Shown piece after piece: positions 18,147 through 26,848 of a stretch of 64,000 nucleotides of DNA. The DNA is taken from assembly GCA_035633215.1 (NCBI GenBank), contig DASQFI010000016.1:62001-126000 (forward strand). Direction: 5' to 3'. A model generated the notes under the pieces. That model saw only the letters and a program-made list of their open reading frames with translations. It was not told where the DNA came from and did not search any database. Source of the stretch: DASQFI01 sp035633215. GTDB taxonomy: Bacteria > Acidobacteriota > Vicinamibacteria > Vicinamibacterales > SCN-69-37. Position numbers and translations under genes: made by a program. Every line of letters starts with the position of its first letter. Positions within the stretch are counted from its first letter, which is position 1.

Positions 18147-19463
18147 ATGCCTCGACTCACCCGAACCCAGTGGCTGATTTGCATCATCGCCGCGATCGGC
18201 TTCGCGTTCGACATCTACGAGCTCCTGATGCTGCCGCTGATCATCGGTCCGGCGCTCAGGGAACTGATCCAGGCGGCGCCCGGCACGCCCGCCTACACGC
18301 AGTGGGCAGGCCTCCTCTTCTGGCTGCCGGCCATCGCCGGCGGCCTCTTCGGTCTTCTCGGCGGCTATCTCACGGATCGGCTCGGCCGCCGGCGCGTCCT
18401 CGTCTGGAGCATCCTCATCTACACGTTCTCGGCGTTCGCCGCCGGCTTCAGCACGAACATCTGGCAGTTCCTCTTCTTCCGCTGCACGACGTGGATTGGC
18501 GTCTGCGTCGAGTTCGTCGCCGCCGTCGCCTGGGTGGCCGAGCTCTTTCCCGATCCGAAGCAGCGTGAGCGCGTGCTCGGCTATACGCAGGCATTCTCGT
18601 CAGTCGGCGGCATCCTGGTGACGGGCGCCAACTGGCTGTGCATCCAGTACGGCCAGTCGCTGCCCGCGATCTACGGCGCGCACGAAGCGTGGCGGTACAC
18701 GCTCATTTCTGGCGTGATTCCGGCGTTGCCGCTGATCATCATCCGGCCATTCCTGCCGGAGTCGCCGGTCTGGCAGCAGAAGCGCGCGGCGGGGACCCTG
18801 CGGCGGCCGAGCCTCGCGGCGATCTTCAGTCCGGAGCTGCGGCGCACGACGATCGTCACGACGCTCATGTTCGGGATGGCGTACGGCGCGGCGTTCGGCG
18901 CGATTCAGCAGATGCCCAGAATCGTCCCGGGACTGGCGGAAGTCGCGTCCCTCGCGCGCCCGGCGCAGCAGCAAGTGGCCGCCAGCGTGCAGTGGTGGCA
19001 GGAAATCGGCGGCCTGGCCGGCCGCTTCGCGCTCGCCCTGCTCGTGCTCGTCATCGTCAGCCGGCGCTCGCTGCTCCGCGTGTTCCAGGTGCCCGGCCTC
19101 TTCGTCGTGCCGCTCGTCTTCTGGATGGCGTCGACGAGCAGCGTGTCGAGCCTGAAGCTCGGCATGTTCTTCGCCGGCTTTTTCACCGTTGCGCAATTCA
19201 GTTTCTGGGGCAACTACCTCCCGCGCATGTATCCCACGCACCTGCGCGGCACCGGCGAGAGCTTTGCGGCCAACATCGGCGGCCGCGTCCTCGGAACGTC
19301 CTTCGCGTACGTGACCGTCTCTATCCTCGCGCCGATGATGTCCGGCCCGCCCTTCGTGCAGCTCGCGACCGCCGCGGCGTACGTCGGCGCGTTCGTCTAC
19401 GTCGTGGGCGTGCTGCTGAGCTTCTTCCTGCCGGAACCAAAGGGGGAGGCGCTGCCAGAATGA
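18147..19463 (+). CDS. MFS transporter (sugar/acid-type)
   Basis: A 438-residue major facilitator with about 12 membrane segments. The early motif FAFDIYELLMLPLIIGP and the loop GGYLTDRLGRRRVLVWS (the classic MFS loop 2-3 signature) place it near the metabolite:H+ symporter/sialate-type group. ATG at 18147 precedes MPRLTRTQWL. It could export the product of the upstream tailoring cassette, but it may equally be an importer. An extended inverted repeat begins 7 bp after its stop. Confidence 0.85.
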   Translation: MPRLTRTQWLICIIAAIGFAFDIYELLMLPLIIGPALRELIQAAPGTPAYTQWAGLLFWLPAIAGGLFGLLGGYLTDRLGRRRVLVWSILIYTFSAFAAGFSTNIWQFLFFRCTTWIGVCVEFVAAVAWVAELFPDPKQRERVLGYTQAFSSVGGILVTGANWLCIQYGQSLPAIYGAHEAWRYTLISGVIPALPLIIIRPFLPESPVWQQKRAAGTLRRPSLAAIFSPELRRTTIVTTLMFGMAYGAAFGAIQQMPRIVPGLAEVASLARPAQQQVAASVQWWQEIGGLAGRFALALLVLVIVSRRSLLRVFQVPGLFVVPLVFWMASTSSVSSLKLGMFFAGFFTVAQFSFWGNYLPRMYPTHLRGTGESFAANIGGRVLGTSFAYVTVSILAPMMSGPPFVQLATAAAYVGAFVYVVGVLLSFFLPEPKGEALPE

Positions 19464-19470
19464 GGAATGA

Positions 19471-19657
19471 ACTGTCGCTGGCATTTAAGGAGCTGGCGCT
19501 CCCATCGATCGATCGCTCTATCGCTCTATTGAAAGGCTTGCGTGCCGCGTCTGGTGCAGAGTCTCGGAACACGGCAAGGTAGACAGAATGATTCTCAATA
19601 GATCGATAGAGCGATCGATCGATAGGAAGCGATAGCTGCCTAAATGCCAGCGACAGT
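19471..19657. repeat. Tetranucleotide-armed inverted repeat, copy 2 (extended)
   Basis: The inner arms 19504-19531 and 19596-19623 match as inverted repeats at 27 of 28 positions and are built of ATCG/CTCT/ATTG units around a 64-nt loop. The outer arms 19471-19494 and 19634-19657 form a further inverted repeat of 24 bp with two mismatches, unrelated to the tetranucleotide sequence. The right outer arm contains the ATG and first codons of the next gene. Confidence 0.85.
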
Positions 19658-20195
19658 GCTCTTTGGGGTGATCGTCGTCGCGTTGGTTTCGACCGCCGGC
19701 GATTACGTCTGGTATGAGTTCGGCGTCCGCCATCGCGTCGTCGTCGGGATTCTGCACGGCGCGGTGCTGCTCATGGCGGTCGGCGGCGTGGTCGGATTGG
19801 CCGCGCGGCGAGTCGGCGCCGGACTGCCGATCGGCGCCGCGGCTGGAATCGGCGGTGCGATCGCGTATTACCTGATCGACATGGTGACCCGCGGCGGCGT
19901 CGCCATGATTGCCGCCTGGGTGATCTGCTGGCTGCTGCTCGCGCTCGGCGAAGGACGTCTGCTCCAGAGGCCGCAACGACCCTGGACAGAGGTCATGACT
20001 CGCGGCGTCCTCGCGGCGATTCTCGGCGGGCTGGCGTTCTACGTGGTCGTGAACATCCTCTGGGGCCGGCCACCGGCGGGCGGACGGAACTATCTCGTGC
20101 AGTTCGCGGCGTGGACGTTCGCCTGGGCGCCGGGGATTCTGGCGCTGGTGGTGGGCGGGATCAGGCCCAAGGCTAAAGGCCCCAGGCCCAAGTAA
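19644..20195 (+). CDS. Integral membrane protein, unknown function
   Basis: A 183-residue protein with about five hydrophobic segments (VLFGVIVVALVSTAGDYV, VVGILHGAVLLMAVGGVVGL, a Gly/Ala-rich segment around IGAAAGIGGAIAYYL, MIAAWVICWLLLALG, and two more to the C-terminus). No functional motif is recognised. Its ATG lies inside the right outer arm of the inverted repeat 19471-19657, so translation could depend on that structure. Its last ten residues (RPKAKGPRPK) are encoded by a GGCCCAA-type heptamer array. Confidence 0.65.
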   Translation: MPATVLFGVIVVALVSTAGDYVWYEFGVRHRVVVGILHGAVLLMAVGGVVGLAARRVGAGLPIGAAAGIGGAIAYYLIDMVTRGGVAMIAAWVICWLLLALGEGRLLQRPQRPWTEVMTRGVLAAILGGLAFYVVVNILWGRPPAGGRNYLVQFAAWTFAWAPGILALVVGGIRPKAKGPRPK

Positions 20196-20262
20196 AGCCT
20201 CGGCCGCGGGCGTCAAATCCCAAAGTCCACGTGCCGGGTTTTTCTTGGGCCTTGGGCCTGAC
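20163..20262. repeat. Inverted pair of heptamer arrays between convergent genes
   Basis: GGCCCAA-type units at 20163-20192 face CCTTGGG-type units at 20243-20262 in opposite orientation. AGGCCCAAGG and CCTTGGGCCT can pair across a loop of about 50 nt. The pair sits between the 3' ends of the membrane-protein gene and the FtsX remnant, where a bidirectional terminator would be expected. Confidence 0.55.
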
Positions 20263-20265
20263 GCC

Positions 20266-20505
20266 TCATTCGTGTCTCAACGCGACCAGGGCCTCCATCC
20301 GCGCGGCCCGACGCGCCGGCATCCATCCCGCTGCAATGGCCACGAGAAGAAGGGCGACGGCCGCAAGCACGATCGTTGCCGCGTCGCGCGGGCCGAGGCC
20401 GTACAGGAACGACCCGACGAGTGGGCTGGCGAGAAGCGCAAGCGGCACACCGATGGAGAGACCCGCGATCCCCAGCAACATCACGTAGCCGTGGCGGAGG
20501 CGGTC
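20266..20505 (-). pseudogene. FtsX-type ABC permease, C-terminal remnant
   Basis: About 78 codons encode a typical FtsX/MacB permease C-terminus: GYVMLLGIAGLSIGVPLAL, GLGPRDAATI, a last hydrophobic helix and AGWMPARRAARMEALVALR before the stop. This tail closely resembles the ends of the ADOP permeases elsewhere in the window. There is no upstream permease sequence: homology begins exactly where the mug gene ends, and the in-frame codons upstream are out-of-frame mug sequence. It is best read as the leftover 3' end of a permease gene replaced by mug. Confidence 0.8.
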
Positions 20506-21034
20506 AGCCCCGGCGACGGGTACCGAACAGCCGCGCGAGCTTTCGAAACGCGGCGAGCATCTCGTCGTACGAGAAGTTCGCGTTGCGCCCGCTCGGGTTC
20601 GGCAGCACGAAGACTCGCGCGCCTTCGAACACCTCGGGTTGGAGTCCGACCCGGATCGCACCGCGCCGGGCGAAGACCGCCCGAAACAGCGAGACGCCGA
20701 CGAACGCGACGATCGCCGGCCGGAACCGCCCGACTTTGCGGCGCAGGATCACGAGACCAACCGCGTACTCGTCAGGGCTCAGCGAATCGATGCCAGGCGT
20801 GGCGCGCGCGATGAGGTTCGTGATCCCGAAGCCCCATTCCGGCAGGCGCCCATCGCCTTCCGCCGCAATCCGTTCGGGGACCAGGCGCGAGTCGTACAAC
20901 AGCTTCCAGAACCGATTCGAGTAGCCGGCGAAGTGGTGGCCGATGAGCGCCGAGCGGATGCCGGGATTGATGCCGACGAACAGCACGCGCACGTTTGCGT
21001 CGATTCGGTCTCGAAGTCTGGGGAGCACGGTCAC
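20504..21034 (-). CDS. mug: G/U mismatch-specific uracil-DNA glycosylase (Mug/TDG family)
   Basis: A 176-residue protein matching the bacterial Mug family in length and motifs. VGINPG at about residues 21-26 is the catalytic GINPG loop, whose Asn activates water, and LPNPSGRNA near 145-153 is the second active-site loop that wedges the mismatch. It removes uracil (and related adducts) opposite guanine, starting base-excision repair. The gene ends abruptly against a truncated FtsX permease remnant, suggesting insertion or deletion there. A divergent region of about 150 bp separates it from the eRF1-like gene. Confidence 0.9.
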   Translation of the reverse strand: MTVLPRLRDRIDANVRVLFVGINPGIRSALIGHHFAGYSNRFWKLLYDSRLVPERIAAEGDGRLPEWGFGITNLIARATPGIDSLSPDEYAVGLVILRRKVGRFRPAIVAFVGVSLFRAVFARRGAIRVGLQPEVFEGARVFVLPNPSGRNANFSYDEMLAAFRKLARLFGTRRRG

Positions 21035-21182
21035 AGGGACATCCCGTTCAGGCGAGATATCTTGTCATTCACCTGATCGCCCGCGCGTGGGTGGCGCGAG
21101 GCCGAATGTAAGCAGAGCTCGACGGGGCACGATACGGGACGCCAGCGATGGCGTGTGGTACGCGCTTTGCTCCATTCCTCAT

Positions 21183-22289
21183 ATGCCTCCGACCGGGACG
21201 CCGATTGCGACCCTTGCCGCCGAACTCGACCGCCTTGCGCGGTTTGAGCCGGTGACGCTGCCGGTGATCAGTCTTTACGTGGACCTCCGCGCCGACCACC
21301 ACGGAAAAGACCACTTCCTGCCGCTCGTCAAGAAGGATCTGCACGGACGAGCACGGACGTACCCGCTTCGCTCCCAGGCGCGCGAGAGCTTCGACCGCGA
21401 CGTCGAGCGGATCATGCAGTATCTGGACGACGATGTTCCGGCCTCGGCGGAGGGACTCGCCGTCTTCGCGTGTTCGGGTGCCGGGGAGTTCTTCGAGCCG
21501 CTCCTGCTCGATGCGGCGGTCCCCCACCGGTTGTCGGTCTCGAGCGAACCGCACCTGTATCCGCTCGCACGTCTGCTGGATCAGCATCCGACGCATGCCG
21601 TCGTGCTTGCCGACAGCCATGCGGCGCGGCTCTTCGTGTTCGCCGGCGGGCACACGCTTCGGCGCGAGACCGTGGCCGGCGAAAAGATCAACCGCACGTC
21701 GGCCGGCGGCTGGTCCCAGATGCGATATCAGCGTCACACGGAAAAGCTTCAAGCCGATCACGCGCGCGAGCTCGTGGAGGCGCTCGACCGGGTCGTCCGT
21801 CAGGAGAACATCGACCACATCGTTCTGGCCGGTGACGAGGTCAACATCCCCCTCGTGAAAGGCGCGCTCTCAAAGGAGCTCGCTGGCAAAGTCATCGACA
21901 TCCTGCGGCTCGAGGTGCGCACGCCCGAGCAGGAGGTCATGGCGGCCGCCGCCGAGGCGCTGCGCCGCCACGACGCCCGGACGGACGCCGAGGTAGTCGA
22001 GCGAGTCCTGGACGACTACCGCGCCGGCGGCCTCGGCGTGGCGGGGCCGGAGGAGACGCTCGAGGCGCTCGGGAATGGACAGGTGGACGAGCTGCTGCTC
22101 GCCGGGGACGCGCTCGCCGCCGATGCCGGCGTCACGTCCGACGAGCTGGTCGGCCGGGCCCGGCAGACATCCGCGCGCATTCGCATCATCGAGGATGCGG
22201 CCCTTCTCGCCGACGTCGGCGGCGTCGCCGCAGCACTGCGGTACCGACTCGACCCGCCACCAGCTCGACCATCGCAGGAGCGCGTATGA
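21183..22289 (+). CDS. Bacterial eRF1/Vms1-like protein (baeRF family)
   Basis: A 368-residue protein with the layout of the bacterial archaeo-eukaryotic release-factor-like group: an N-terminal domain with LPVISLYVDLRADHHG, a middle domain with LADSHAARLFVFAGG, and the loop G175-G-W-S-Q179 followed by MRYQRHTEK. That loop resembles the GxxQ catalytic loop of Vms1/ANKZF1 peptidyl-tRNA hydrolases. A C-terminal L7Ae-like domain contains DELLLAGD. Members act in, or are proposed for, ribosome rescue or hibernation (for example the mycobacterial Rv2629/Balon relatives); the role here is inference. ATG at 21183 is preferred because it gives a natural N-terminus. The stop overlaps the start of the next gene (ATGA), indicating coupling. 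Confidence 0.8.
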   Translation: MPPTGTPIATLAAELDRLARFEPVTLPVISLYVDLRADHHGKDHFLPLVKKDLHGRARTYPLRSQARESFDRDVERIMQYLDDDVPASAEGLAVFACSGAGEFFEPLLLDAAVPHRLSVSSEPHLYPLARLLDQHPTHAVVLADSHAARLFVFAGGHTLRRETVAGEKINRTSAGGWSQMRYQRHTEKLQADHARELVEALDRVVRQENIDHIVLAGDEVNIPLVKGALSKELAGKVIDILRLEVRTPEQEVMAAAAEALRRHDARTDAEVVERVLDDYRAGGLGVAGPEETLEALGNGQVDELLLAGDALAADAGVTSDELVGRARQTSARIRIIEDAALLADVGGVAAALRYRLDPPPARPSQERV

Positions 22290-22666
22290 GCAGGCACATC
22301 AACGTCAACCCGGACCACTACAAGGTGGCCGGCCGCGAGCGTCAAGGAGAAGCCATCAATCAGGAGCTCCAGCGGCAGCAGTTCACGGAACAGCAGGCCG
22401 CGAACGCGCGCTGGCAAGCGAAACAGGACAATCAAACGCCGTGGGAAAACCCGGCAGCGCCCTCTGCCGAACCCGAGACGCCGAAGCGATCTCGACGGCC
22501 GAAACGTACCGGAGGCCGCCCTTCGAAGCGCCGGCCCGCCCCGCGCACCAGTAAGCGAGCCGCCACCCCGCGTCGGCGTCGTGCCGTTGCGAAGCGGACC
22601 ACGAAAACCAAGCGACCGCAGTCGAGACGCCGCAAGACGGCGCCGCCGACGAAGAAGCGCCGCTAG
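22286..22666 (+). CDS. Small highly basic histone H1-like protein
   Basis: A 126-residue protein. The first 60 residues are polar and Gln-rich (MSRHINVNPDHYKVAGRER ...), and the last 65 are almost entirely Arg, Lys, Pro, Ala and Thr, resembling the disordered tails of histone H1-like proteins and of some ribosome-binding proteins. It should bind DNA or RNA non-specifically. Its ATG overlaps the stop of the eRF1-like gene by 4 bases, so the two are made together, which suggests a joint role at ribosomes or the nucleoid. The N-terminal DHYKVAGRERQGE segment may be the specific contact. No named family was recognised. Confidence 0.75.
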   Translation: MSRHINVNPDHYKVAGRERQGEAINQELQRQQFTEQQAANARWQAKQDNQTPWENPAAPSAEPETPKRSRRPKRTGGRPSKRRPAPRTSKRAATPRRRRAVAKRTTKTKRPQSRRRKTAPPTKKRR

Positions 22667-22694
22667 GCGTTTGCCCCGCCGTACACCGCCTCGC

Positions 22695-22723
22695 CTTTGG
22701 GCCTTGGGCCTTGGGCCTTGGCC
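22695..22723. repeat. Heptanucleotide tandem repeat (CCTTGGG unit)
   Basis: Four 7-base units (CTTTGGG, CCTTGGG, CCTTGGG, CCTTGGC) lie directly upstream of the PadR promoter region. They are the reverse complement of the GGCCCAA unit seen elsewhere. Confidence 0.6.
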
Positions 22724-22730
22724 AACTATA

Positions 22731-22741
22731 GACATTCTGTC
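22731..22741. promoter_or_regulatory. GACA-TTC-TGTC palindrome, candidate PadR operator
   Basis: A perfect 4-bp-arm palindrome preceded by CTATA lies 24 bases upstream of the PadR start. PadR-type regulators commonly repress their own operon from such sites, so this may control the PadR/ADOP pair. Confidence 0.35.
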
Positions 22742-22765
22742 CGCAGTTGCGCTACGCTCCCGGCG

Positions 22766-23131
22766 ATGGTCCGGCGCCCCGATCCCGCCGATTTCGTCCC
22801 GCTGAAGCGCGACGCGCTGTTCATTCTGCTGGCGCTCGCCGCGCGGCCGCTGCACGGCTACGGCATCATCCGCGACGTCGATGCGCGGTCGGAAGGCGAA
22901 ATCGTGCTGCAGACCGGCGCGCTCTATCGCACGCTCCGACGGCTCCTCCAGGATCAGCTGATCGAAGAATGCGCGCGTCCGGCCGCCGCGGAGAGCGACG
23001 ACGAGCGCCGGCGGTATTACCAGCCAACGTTGCTCGGCCGCGCAGTCCTCGCCGCGGAAGTGAATCGCATGGCCAGGCTGGTCCGCGCGGCCCGTCTCAC
23101 CGCGGACGGCAAACGCCCGCGCCTCGTGTGA
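22766..23131 (+). CDS. PadR-family transcriptional regulator
   Basis: A 121-residue winged-helix regulator. LALAARPLHGYGIIRDVDARSEGEI and GALYRTLRRLLQDQLIEE are the recognition and wing region of PadR proteins, followed by the RRRYYQPTLLGR motif. ATG at 22766 is chosen because upstream in-frame codons are only heptamer repeat. It ends 3 bases before the permease gene. In Acidobacteria, PadR genes regularly precede ADOP permease genes and probably repress them. The inducer is unknown. Confidence 0.9.
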   Translation: MVRRPDPADFVPLKRDALFILLALAARPLHGYGIIRDVDARSEGEIVLQTGALYRTLRRLLQDQLIEECARPAAAESDDERRRYYQPTLLGRAVLAAEVNRMARLVRAARLTADGKRPRLV

Positions 23132-23134
23132 CGC

Positions 23135-25933
23135 GTGATCGAACGACTGTACCGCCTGCTGCTCGCGCTGCTGCCGCGGGACTTCCGCGAGCGTTTCGGC
23201 GCCGAGATGCTGGACACGGCGCGGGCGCTCGACGCTGACCGGCCGCGGTCGCCCCGGCGGACGGCGCGCGTCATCTCCGACGCCATCCTCACCCCGATTG
23301 CGCTTCGCGCCGAGCTGCGCGCCGACGCCCGGCTCGCCGGACAGACAAGGAAGGTCCCGATGGAATCGTTCCTCCGAGACGTCCGTTTCGCGCTGCGCGG
23401 ACTCCGCCGCGAACCGGCCTTCACCGCGTTCGTCGCCATCACGCTGGCCCTGGGGATCGGCGCGAACGCCGCCATGTTCGGCATCGCCGATCGGCTGCTG
23501 CTGCGCGGGCCGGCGCACGTCCGCGAGGCCGATCGGGTCGTCCGCGTCTATTTCACCGAGCAGCCGCCAGGCATGCGCGTGTTCACGACGAGCGGCTTCG
23601 GGCACGTGACGTACGACCTCCTTCGCCAGGGCGCGACCGCGTTCGAGCAGGTCGCCACGTACGCCATCAATGACGTCGTGGCCGGACAAGGCGCCGATGC
23701 GCGTCAGGTACGCGCCGGGTACACCACGGCCGGTTTCTTTCCGCTGCTCGGCGTGCAGCCGGCCCTGGGCCGATTCTTCACCGAGCACGAAGACACGGCG
23801 AACGCCGCCGCGCGGGTGGCGGTCCTCAGCCACAGCGCGTGGATGAGTTGGTTCGGGGGCAGCCAGGACGCGATCGGACGCACGGTCACGCTCGGCGATG
23901 AGTCCTATGAAGTGATTGGCGGCGCGCCGCCCGGGTTCACGGGCGCCGAGTTGGGACGTGTCGACGTCTGGGTGCCTGGGAACGTTAAATCGGCGCGCAT
24001 CACGTCCAACTGGGCGACGACGTGGAACGCGCAGTGGCTGAAGATCGTCGCCCGCCTGAAACCCGGGGTCACGTTCGAGCAAGCCGGCCTGGACGCGACC
24101 GGCGCCCATCGGCGCGCCTACACCGGCGGCGACGCCTGGACGGCCGAAGGGCGGCTGAGCGTCGCGTCGCTCGGCGCCAACGACGCCGGCAACGACGCGA
24201 CCGAAGTCCGGGTGCTCCGCTGGCTGACCTGGGTTGCCGCGCTGGTCCTTCTGATCGCGTGCGCGAACATCGCGAACCTGCTGCTCGCGCGCGGCAAGCG
24301 CCGGCATCGCGAAGTCGCCATTCGAGCAGCGCTTGGCGCGAGCCGTCTGAGAATCGTGCGGCTGCTGCTCATCGAATCGATCCTGCTCGCGTTCGCGGGG
24401 GCGGCCGCTGGCGTTGTCGTGACGTACGCCATCGGTGGACTCGCGCGGCAGGCGCTCTTCACGTCGATCGAGTGGACCTCCTCCCCCGTCAATGCCCGCG
24501 TGCTGATGGCGTCGGCCGCGTTCGCGCTCGCGACCGGATTGCTCGTCGGGCTCCTGCCGGCCCTGCGATCCACGCGCACGGCTGGGACGGACGCGTTGCG
24601 GACCGGGCCGCGCGAAGGCGGCGGCCGGCGATCAGCACTACGAACGGCGCTCACGATCGTGCAGGCGGCGCTGTCGGTGCTGCTGCTCATCGGCGCGGGG
24701 CTCTTCGTGCGGAGCTTGTGGAACGTGCGGGCGCTCGATCTTGGCATCGATCCCGATCGCGTCATGGTGATCGGAGCCGCGCGTTCAAGCCTGGCGCGGA
24801 TTCCAGACGGCCCTGAGCGCGAGGCCGAGCGCGCGCGACGGCGCACGTTCTACCTGGACACGCTGGATCGTGTCCGCGCGCTTCCCGGCGTCGAAGCCGC
24901 CGCCGTCGCGGTCGGGCTGCCGTTCGGCGACCGGTTCTCGGTCGAGTTGCGGGTGCCCGCGCCCGACGCCGTGCCGCGCCTCAAGGGCGGCGGACCGGGC
25001 GTGAGCGCGGTCAGCGCCGGGTACTTCGAAACGGTCGGCACCCGTCTTCTGCGCGGACGTGCGTTCACGGCGGAGGACCGCGCCGGGACTGAACCGGTCG
25101 CCATCGTGAGCGACCTCATGGCCAAAACCGTCTGGCCTGGTGCCGAGGCCCTCGGCAAGTGTCTCTTGGTCGGGTCCGGCACCCCGCCCTGTGCGCGGGT
25201 CGTCGGCGTCGCTGCCAACACCTATCGCAGCCGCCTGCGCGAAGACCCGGTGATGCACTACTACATCCCGGCCGGTCAGGAAGTGGGATTCGGCGGCTCG
25301 GCGCTGATCGTCCGGGGCGCGGATCGATCCCCAAACCTCGGGCCGTTCTCACGTTCCTCAGTCCGGCAACTGGTTGGAATTTGGCCGTATGTCTCGCGAT
25401 CCTCGCCGGTTTTTCCCGATGAGGACGTGAGAACGGCCCTCGTCGCGGACGTTCGTCGTCTCCTGACCGGCCTCGACACGACAATTTCCTACATCAGCGC
25501 GGAGACGATTCAGGCGCGGATCGAGCCGCAGGTACGGCCGTGGACGCTCGGCGCCACCGTGTTCCTCCTCTCCGGCCTGCTCGCGCTCATCGTCGCCGGC
25601 ATCGGCATCTACAGCGTGATGTCCTATCTCATTGCCGATCGACGACGGGAGATCGGCGTGCGGATGGCGCTCGGCGCGACTGCGGCAGACATCGTGCGGC
25701 TGGTTCTGCGCGGCAGCCTGCTGATGGCAGTCGTCGGCATCGCGATTGGCGAAGTGGTGGCCGCGCTCCTGGGCCGGTTCGCCGAACCGCTGCTCTTCGA
25801 GACGTCGCCTCGCGATCCCGCGGTCTTCGCGGGCGTGGCCGGTCTGCTGCTCGCCGTGGCGATGGCGGCAACGTTCATACCAGCCCGCCGCGCGCGAAGC
25901 GTGAACCCGGTTGAGGCGCTACGGACGGAGTAA
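23135..25933 (+). CDS. ADOP-type ABC permease (MacB/FtsX duplicated)
   Basis: A 932-residue permease of the acidobacterial duplicated orphan permease type. Residues 1-70 are the extra cytoplasmic N-terminal segment (LLPRDFRERFGAEML). Then come a MacB-like anchor (about 90-115), a first periplasmic domain, a three-helix FtsX block (about 365-480, with RGKRRHREVAIRAALGASRLR), a second anchor and periplasmic domain (500-790), and a final FtsX block with DRRREIGVRMALGATAADI and the closing IPARRARSVNPVEALR. No ATPase gene is adjacent, as is usual for 'orphan' members. It probably exports a toxic compound or envelope component. GTG at 23135 is 3 bases after the PadR stop. Confidence 0.9.
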   Translation: MIERLYRLLLALLPRDFRERFGAEMLDTARALDADRPRSPRRTARVISDAILTPIALRAELRADARLAGQTRKVPMESFLRDVRFALRGLRREPAFTAFVAITLALGIGANAAMFGIADRLLLRGPAHVREADRVVRVYFTEQPPGMRVFTTSGFGHVTYDLLRQGATAFEQVATYAINDVVAGQGADARQVRAGYTTAGFFPLLGVQPALGRFFTEHEDTANAAARVAVLSHSAWMSWFGGSQDAIGRTVTLGDESYEVIGGAPPGFTGAELGRVDVWVPGNVKSARITSNWATTWNAQWLKIVARLKPGVTFEQAGLDATGAHRRAYTGGDAWTAEGRLSVASLGANDAGNDATEVRVLRWLTWVAALVLLIACANIANLLLARGKRRHREVAIRAALGASRLRIVRLLLIESILLAFAGAAAGVVVTYAIGGLARQALFTSIEWTSSPVNARVLMASAAFALATGLLVGLLPALRSTRTAGTDALRTGPREGGGRRSALRTALTIVQAALSVLLLIGAGLFVRSLWNVRALDLGIDPDRVMVIGAARSSLARIPDGPEREAERARRRTFYLDTLDRVRALPGVEAAAVAVGLPFGDRFSVELRVPAPDAVPRLKGGGPGVSAVSAGYFETVGTRLLRGRAFTAEDRAGTEPVAIVSDLMAKTVWPGAEALGKCLLVGSGTPPCARVVGVAANTYRSRLREDPVMHYYIPAGQEVGFGGSALIVRGADRSPNLGPFSRSSVRQLVGIWPYVSRSSPVFPDEDVRTALVADVRRLLTGLDTTISYISAETIQARIEPQVRPWTLGATVFLLSGLLALIVAGIGIYSVMSYLIADRRREIGVRMALGATAADIVRLVLRGSLLMAVVGIAIGEVVAALLGRFAEPLLFETSPRDPAVFAGVAGLLLAVAMAATFIPARRARSVNPVEALRTE

Positions 25934-26815
25934 GCGTGGCGAGGTGTAGGCCGGCCCTTCAGGGCCGGCAGTCCGGCTGTGCTCGAGCCTCGCGAGCCGG
26001 AAGACACGGAACGACAACTCGAACCGCGCCTGGCCGACCGGAGTGATCGTGAGCATCGCCGTGACCTGTTCTTTGCGGGCGGTGACCAACGAGAATCTGG
26101 CGACGGTCGCCACGGTCGGACTGGCGGAGCGGCCCACCAGTGTCCAGCCCGCTGCGAGGATCTGGCGTTCGTAGTGCTCCAACAACGGCGCGGCGTCGAG
26201 GGGACTGTCGATGAGTGTGCTCGATTCAGTGGTATCTGCGGAGCCACCGCTTCGAGTGCCGTACGCCTTCGTCCCGGCGGGGTGTTGAAGCGCCGGAATC
26301 GCGACGTCGTTGAAGAACACTTCCGGGCGCGGCGCGCACGAGCGTCGAGGGTCTGGCCGCAGGCTGATCCGCACGTAGCTGCCGCCTTGATCGCGAGGCA
26401 GCAGGCTGATGCTGGCGAAATCATTGCCCCGGCATACGGACACGGATGAATCAGGACCGGTGGTCATGAACCCGCGCGGCGCCGGAAACGAGTTCACCCA
26501 GCCGGCGGCGGCGAGTCGTGCTCCATGCGCGGCCCGCGCCGTCTCCGGACGCTCAGGCACGGTTCCAACGACCGTGGTCATCGACGGCGAGATCGCCGAT
26601 GCGCCAATCACCGCGCCAACCGGCAGGAGGTCGGCCGGAAAGCCGGCTGGCGCCGGTCCGACGCGAAGATCGAATGTCTCGCCGGGGCCCGCGCCCCGGA
26701 GCAGGATGGCCATCAAGTCGCGAGGAACGGTGTCGCTTCTGTCTTGCTGCGGGGCGTTATCGGCGACGGATGGGGTTGTCAGCAGCAACCAGAGGAACAG
26801 AAGGGCGGCCGACAT
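25919..26815 (-). CDS. Hypothetical exported protein
   Basis: A 298-residue protein with a signal peptide (MSAALLFLWLLLTTPSVA). The mature part is mixed alpha/beta with two repeat-like halves: FDLRVGPAPAGFPADLLP and a later DSPLDAAPLLEHYERQILAAGWTLVGR, which looks like the end-of-barrel 'hydrophobic moment' pattern of small periplasmic sensor or chaperone domains. No family was recognised. The last 18 codons run through a GC hairpin (25946-25965) and overlap the end of the ADOP gene by 15 bases, so the true C-terminus may be near FRLARLEHS. Confidence 0.6.
   Translation of the reverse strand: MSAALLFLWLLLTTPSVADNAPQQDRSDTVPRDLMAILLRGAGPGETFDLRVGPAPAGFPADLLPVGAVIGASAISPSMTTVVGTVPERPETARAAHGARLAAAGWVNSFPAPRGFMTTGPDSSVSVCRGNDFASISLLPRDQGGSYVRISLRPDPRRSCAPRPEVFFNDVAIPALQHPAGTKAYGTRSGGSADTTESSTLIDSPLDAAPLLEHYERQILAAGWTLVGRSASPTVATVARFSLVTARKEQVTAMLTITPVGQARFELSFRVFRLARLEHSRTAGPEGPAYTSPRLLRP
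25946..25965. terminator. GC hairpin with TTCA loop between convergent genes
   Basis: GCCGGCCC-TTCA-GGGCCGGC is a perfect 8-bp stem with a 4-nt loop, 12 bases after the ADOP stop. It probably terminates ADOP transcription and could work in both directions. A sibling with the same TTCA loop and GTAGG lead-in occurs at 34132-34145. Confidence 0.55.
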
Positions 26816-26848
26816 GAGGAGGATTTTTTCCCGGCGGTCCTCCTCAGA

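Noticed and set aside
22016..24307. A 763-codon open frame on the minus strand across the eRF1-like, PadR and ADOP genes
   Set aside because: It runs antisense to three well-supported genes, is rich in Arg, Gly and His as expected of GC-rich antisense frames, and shows no domain motif.
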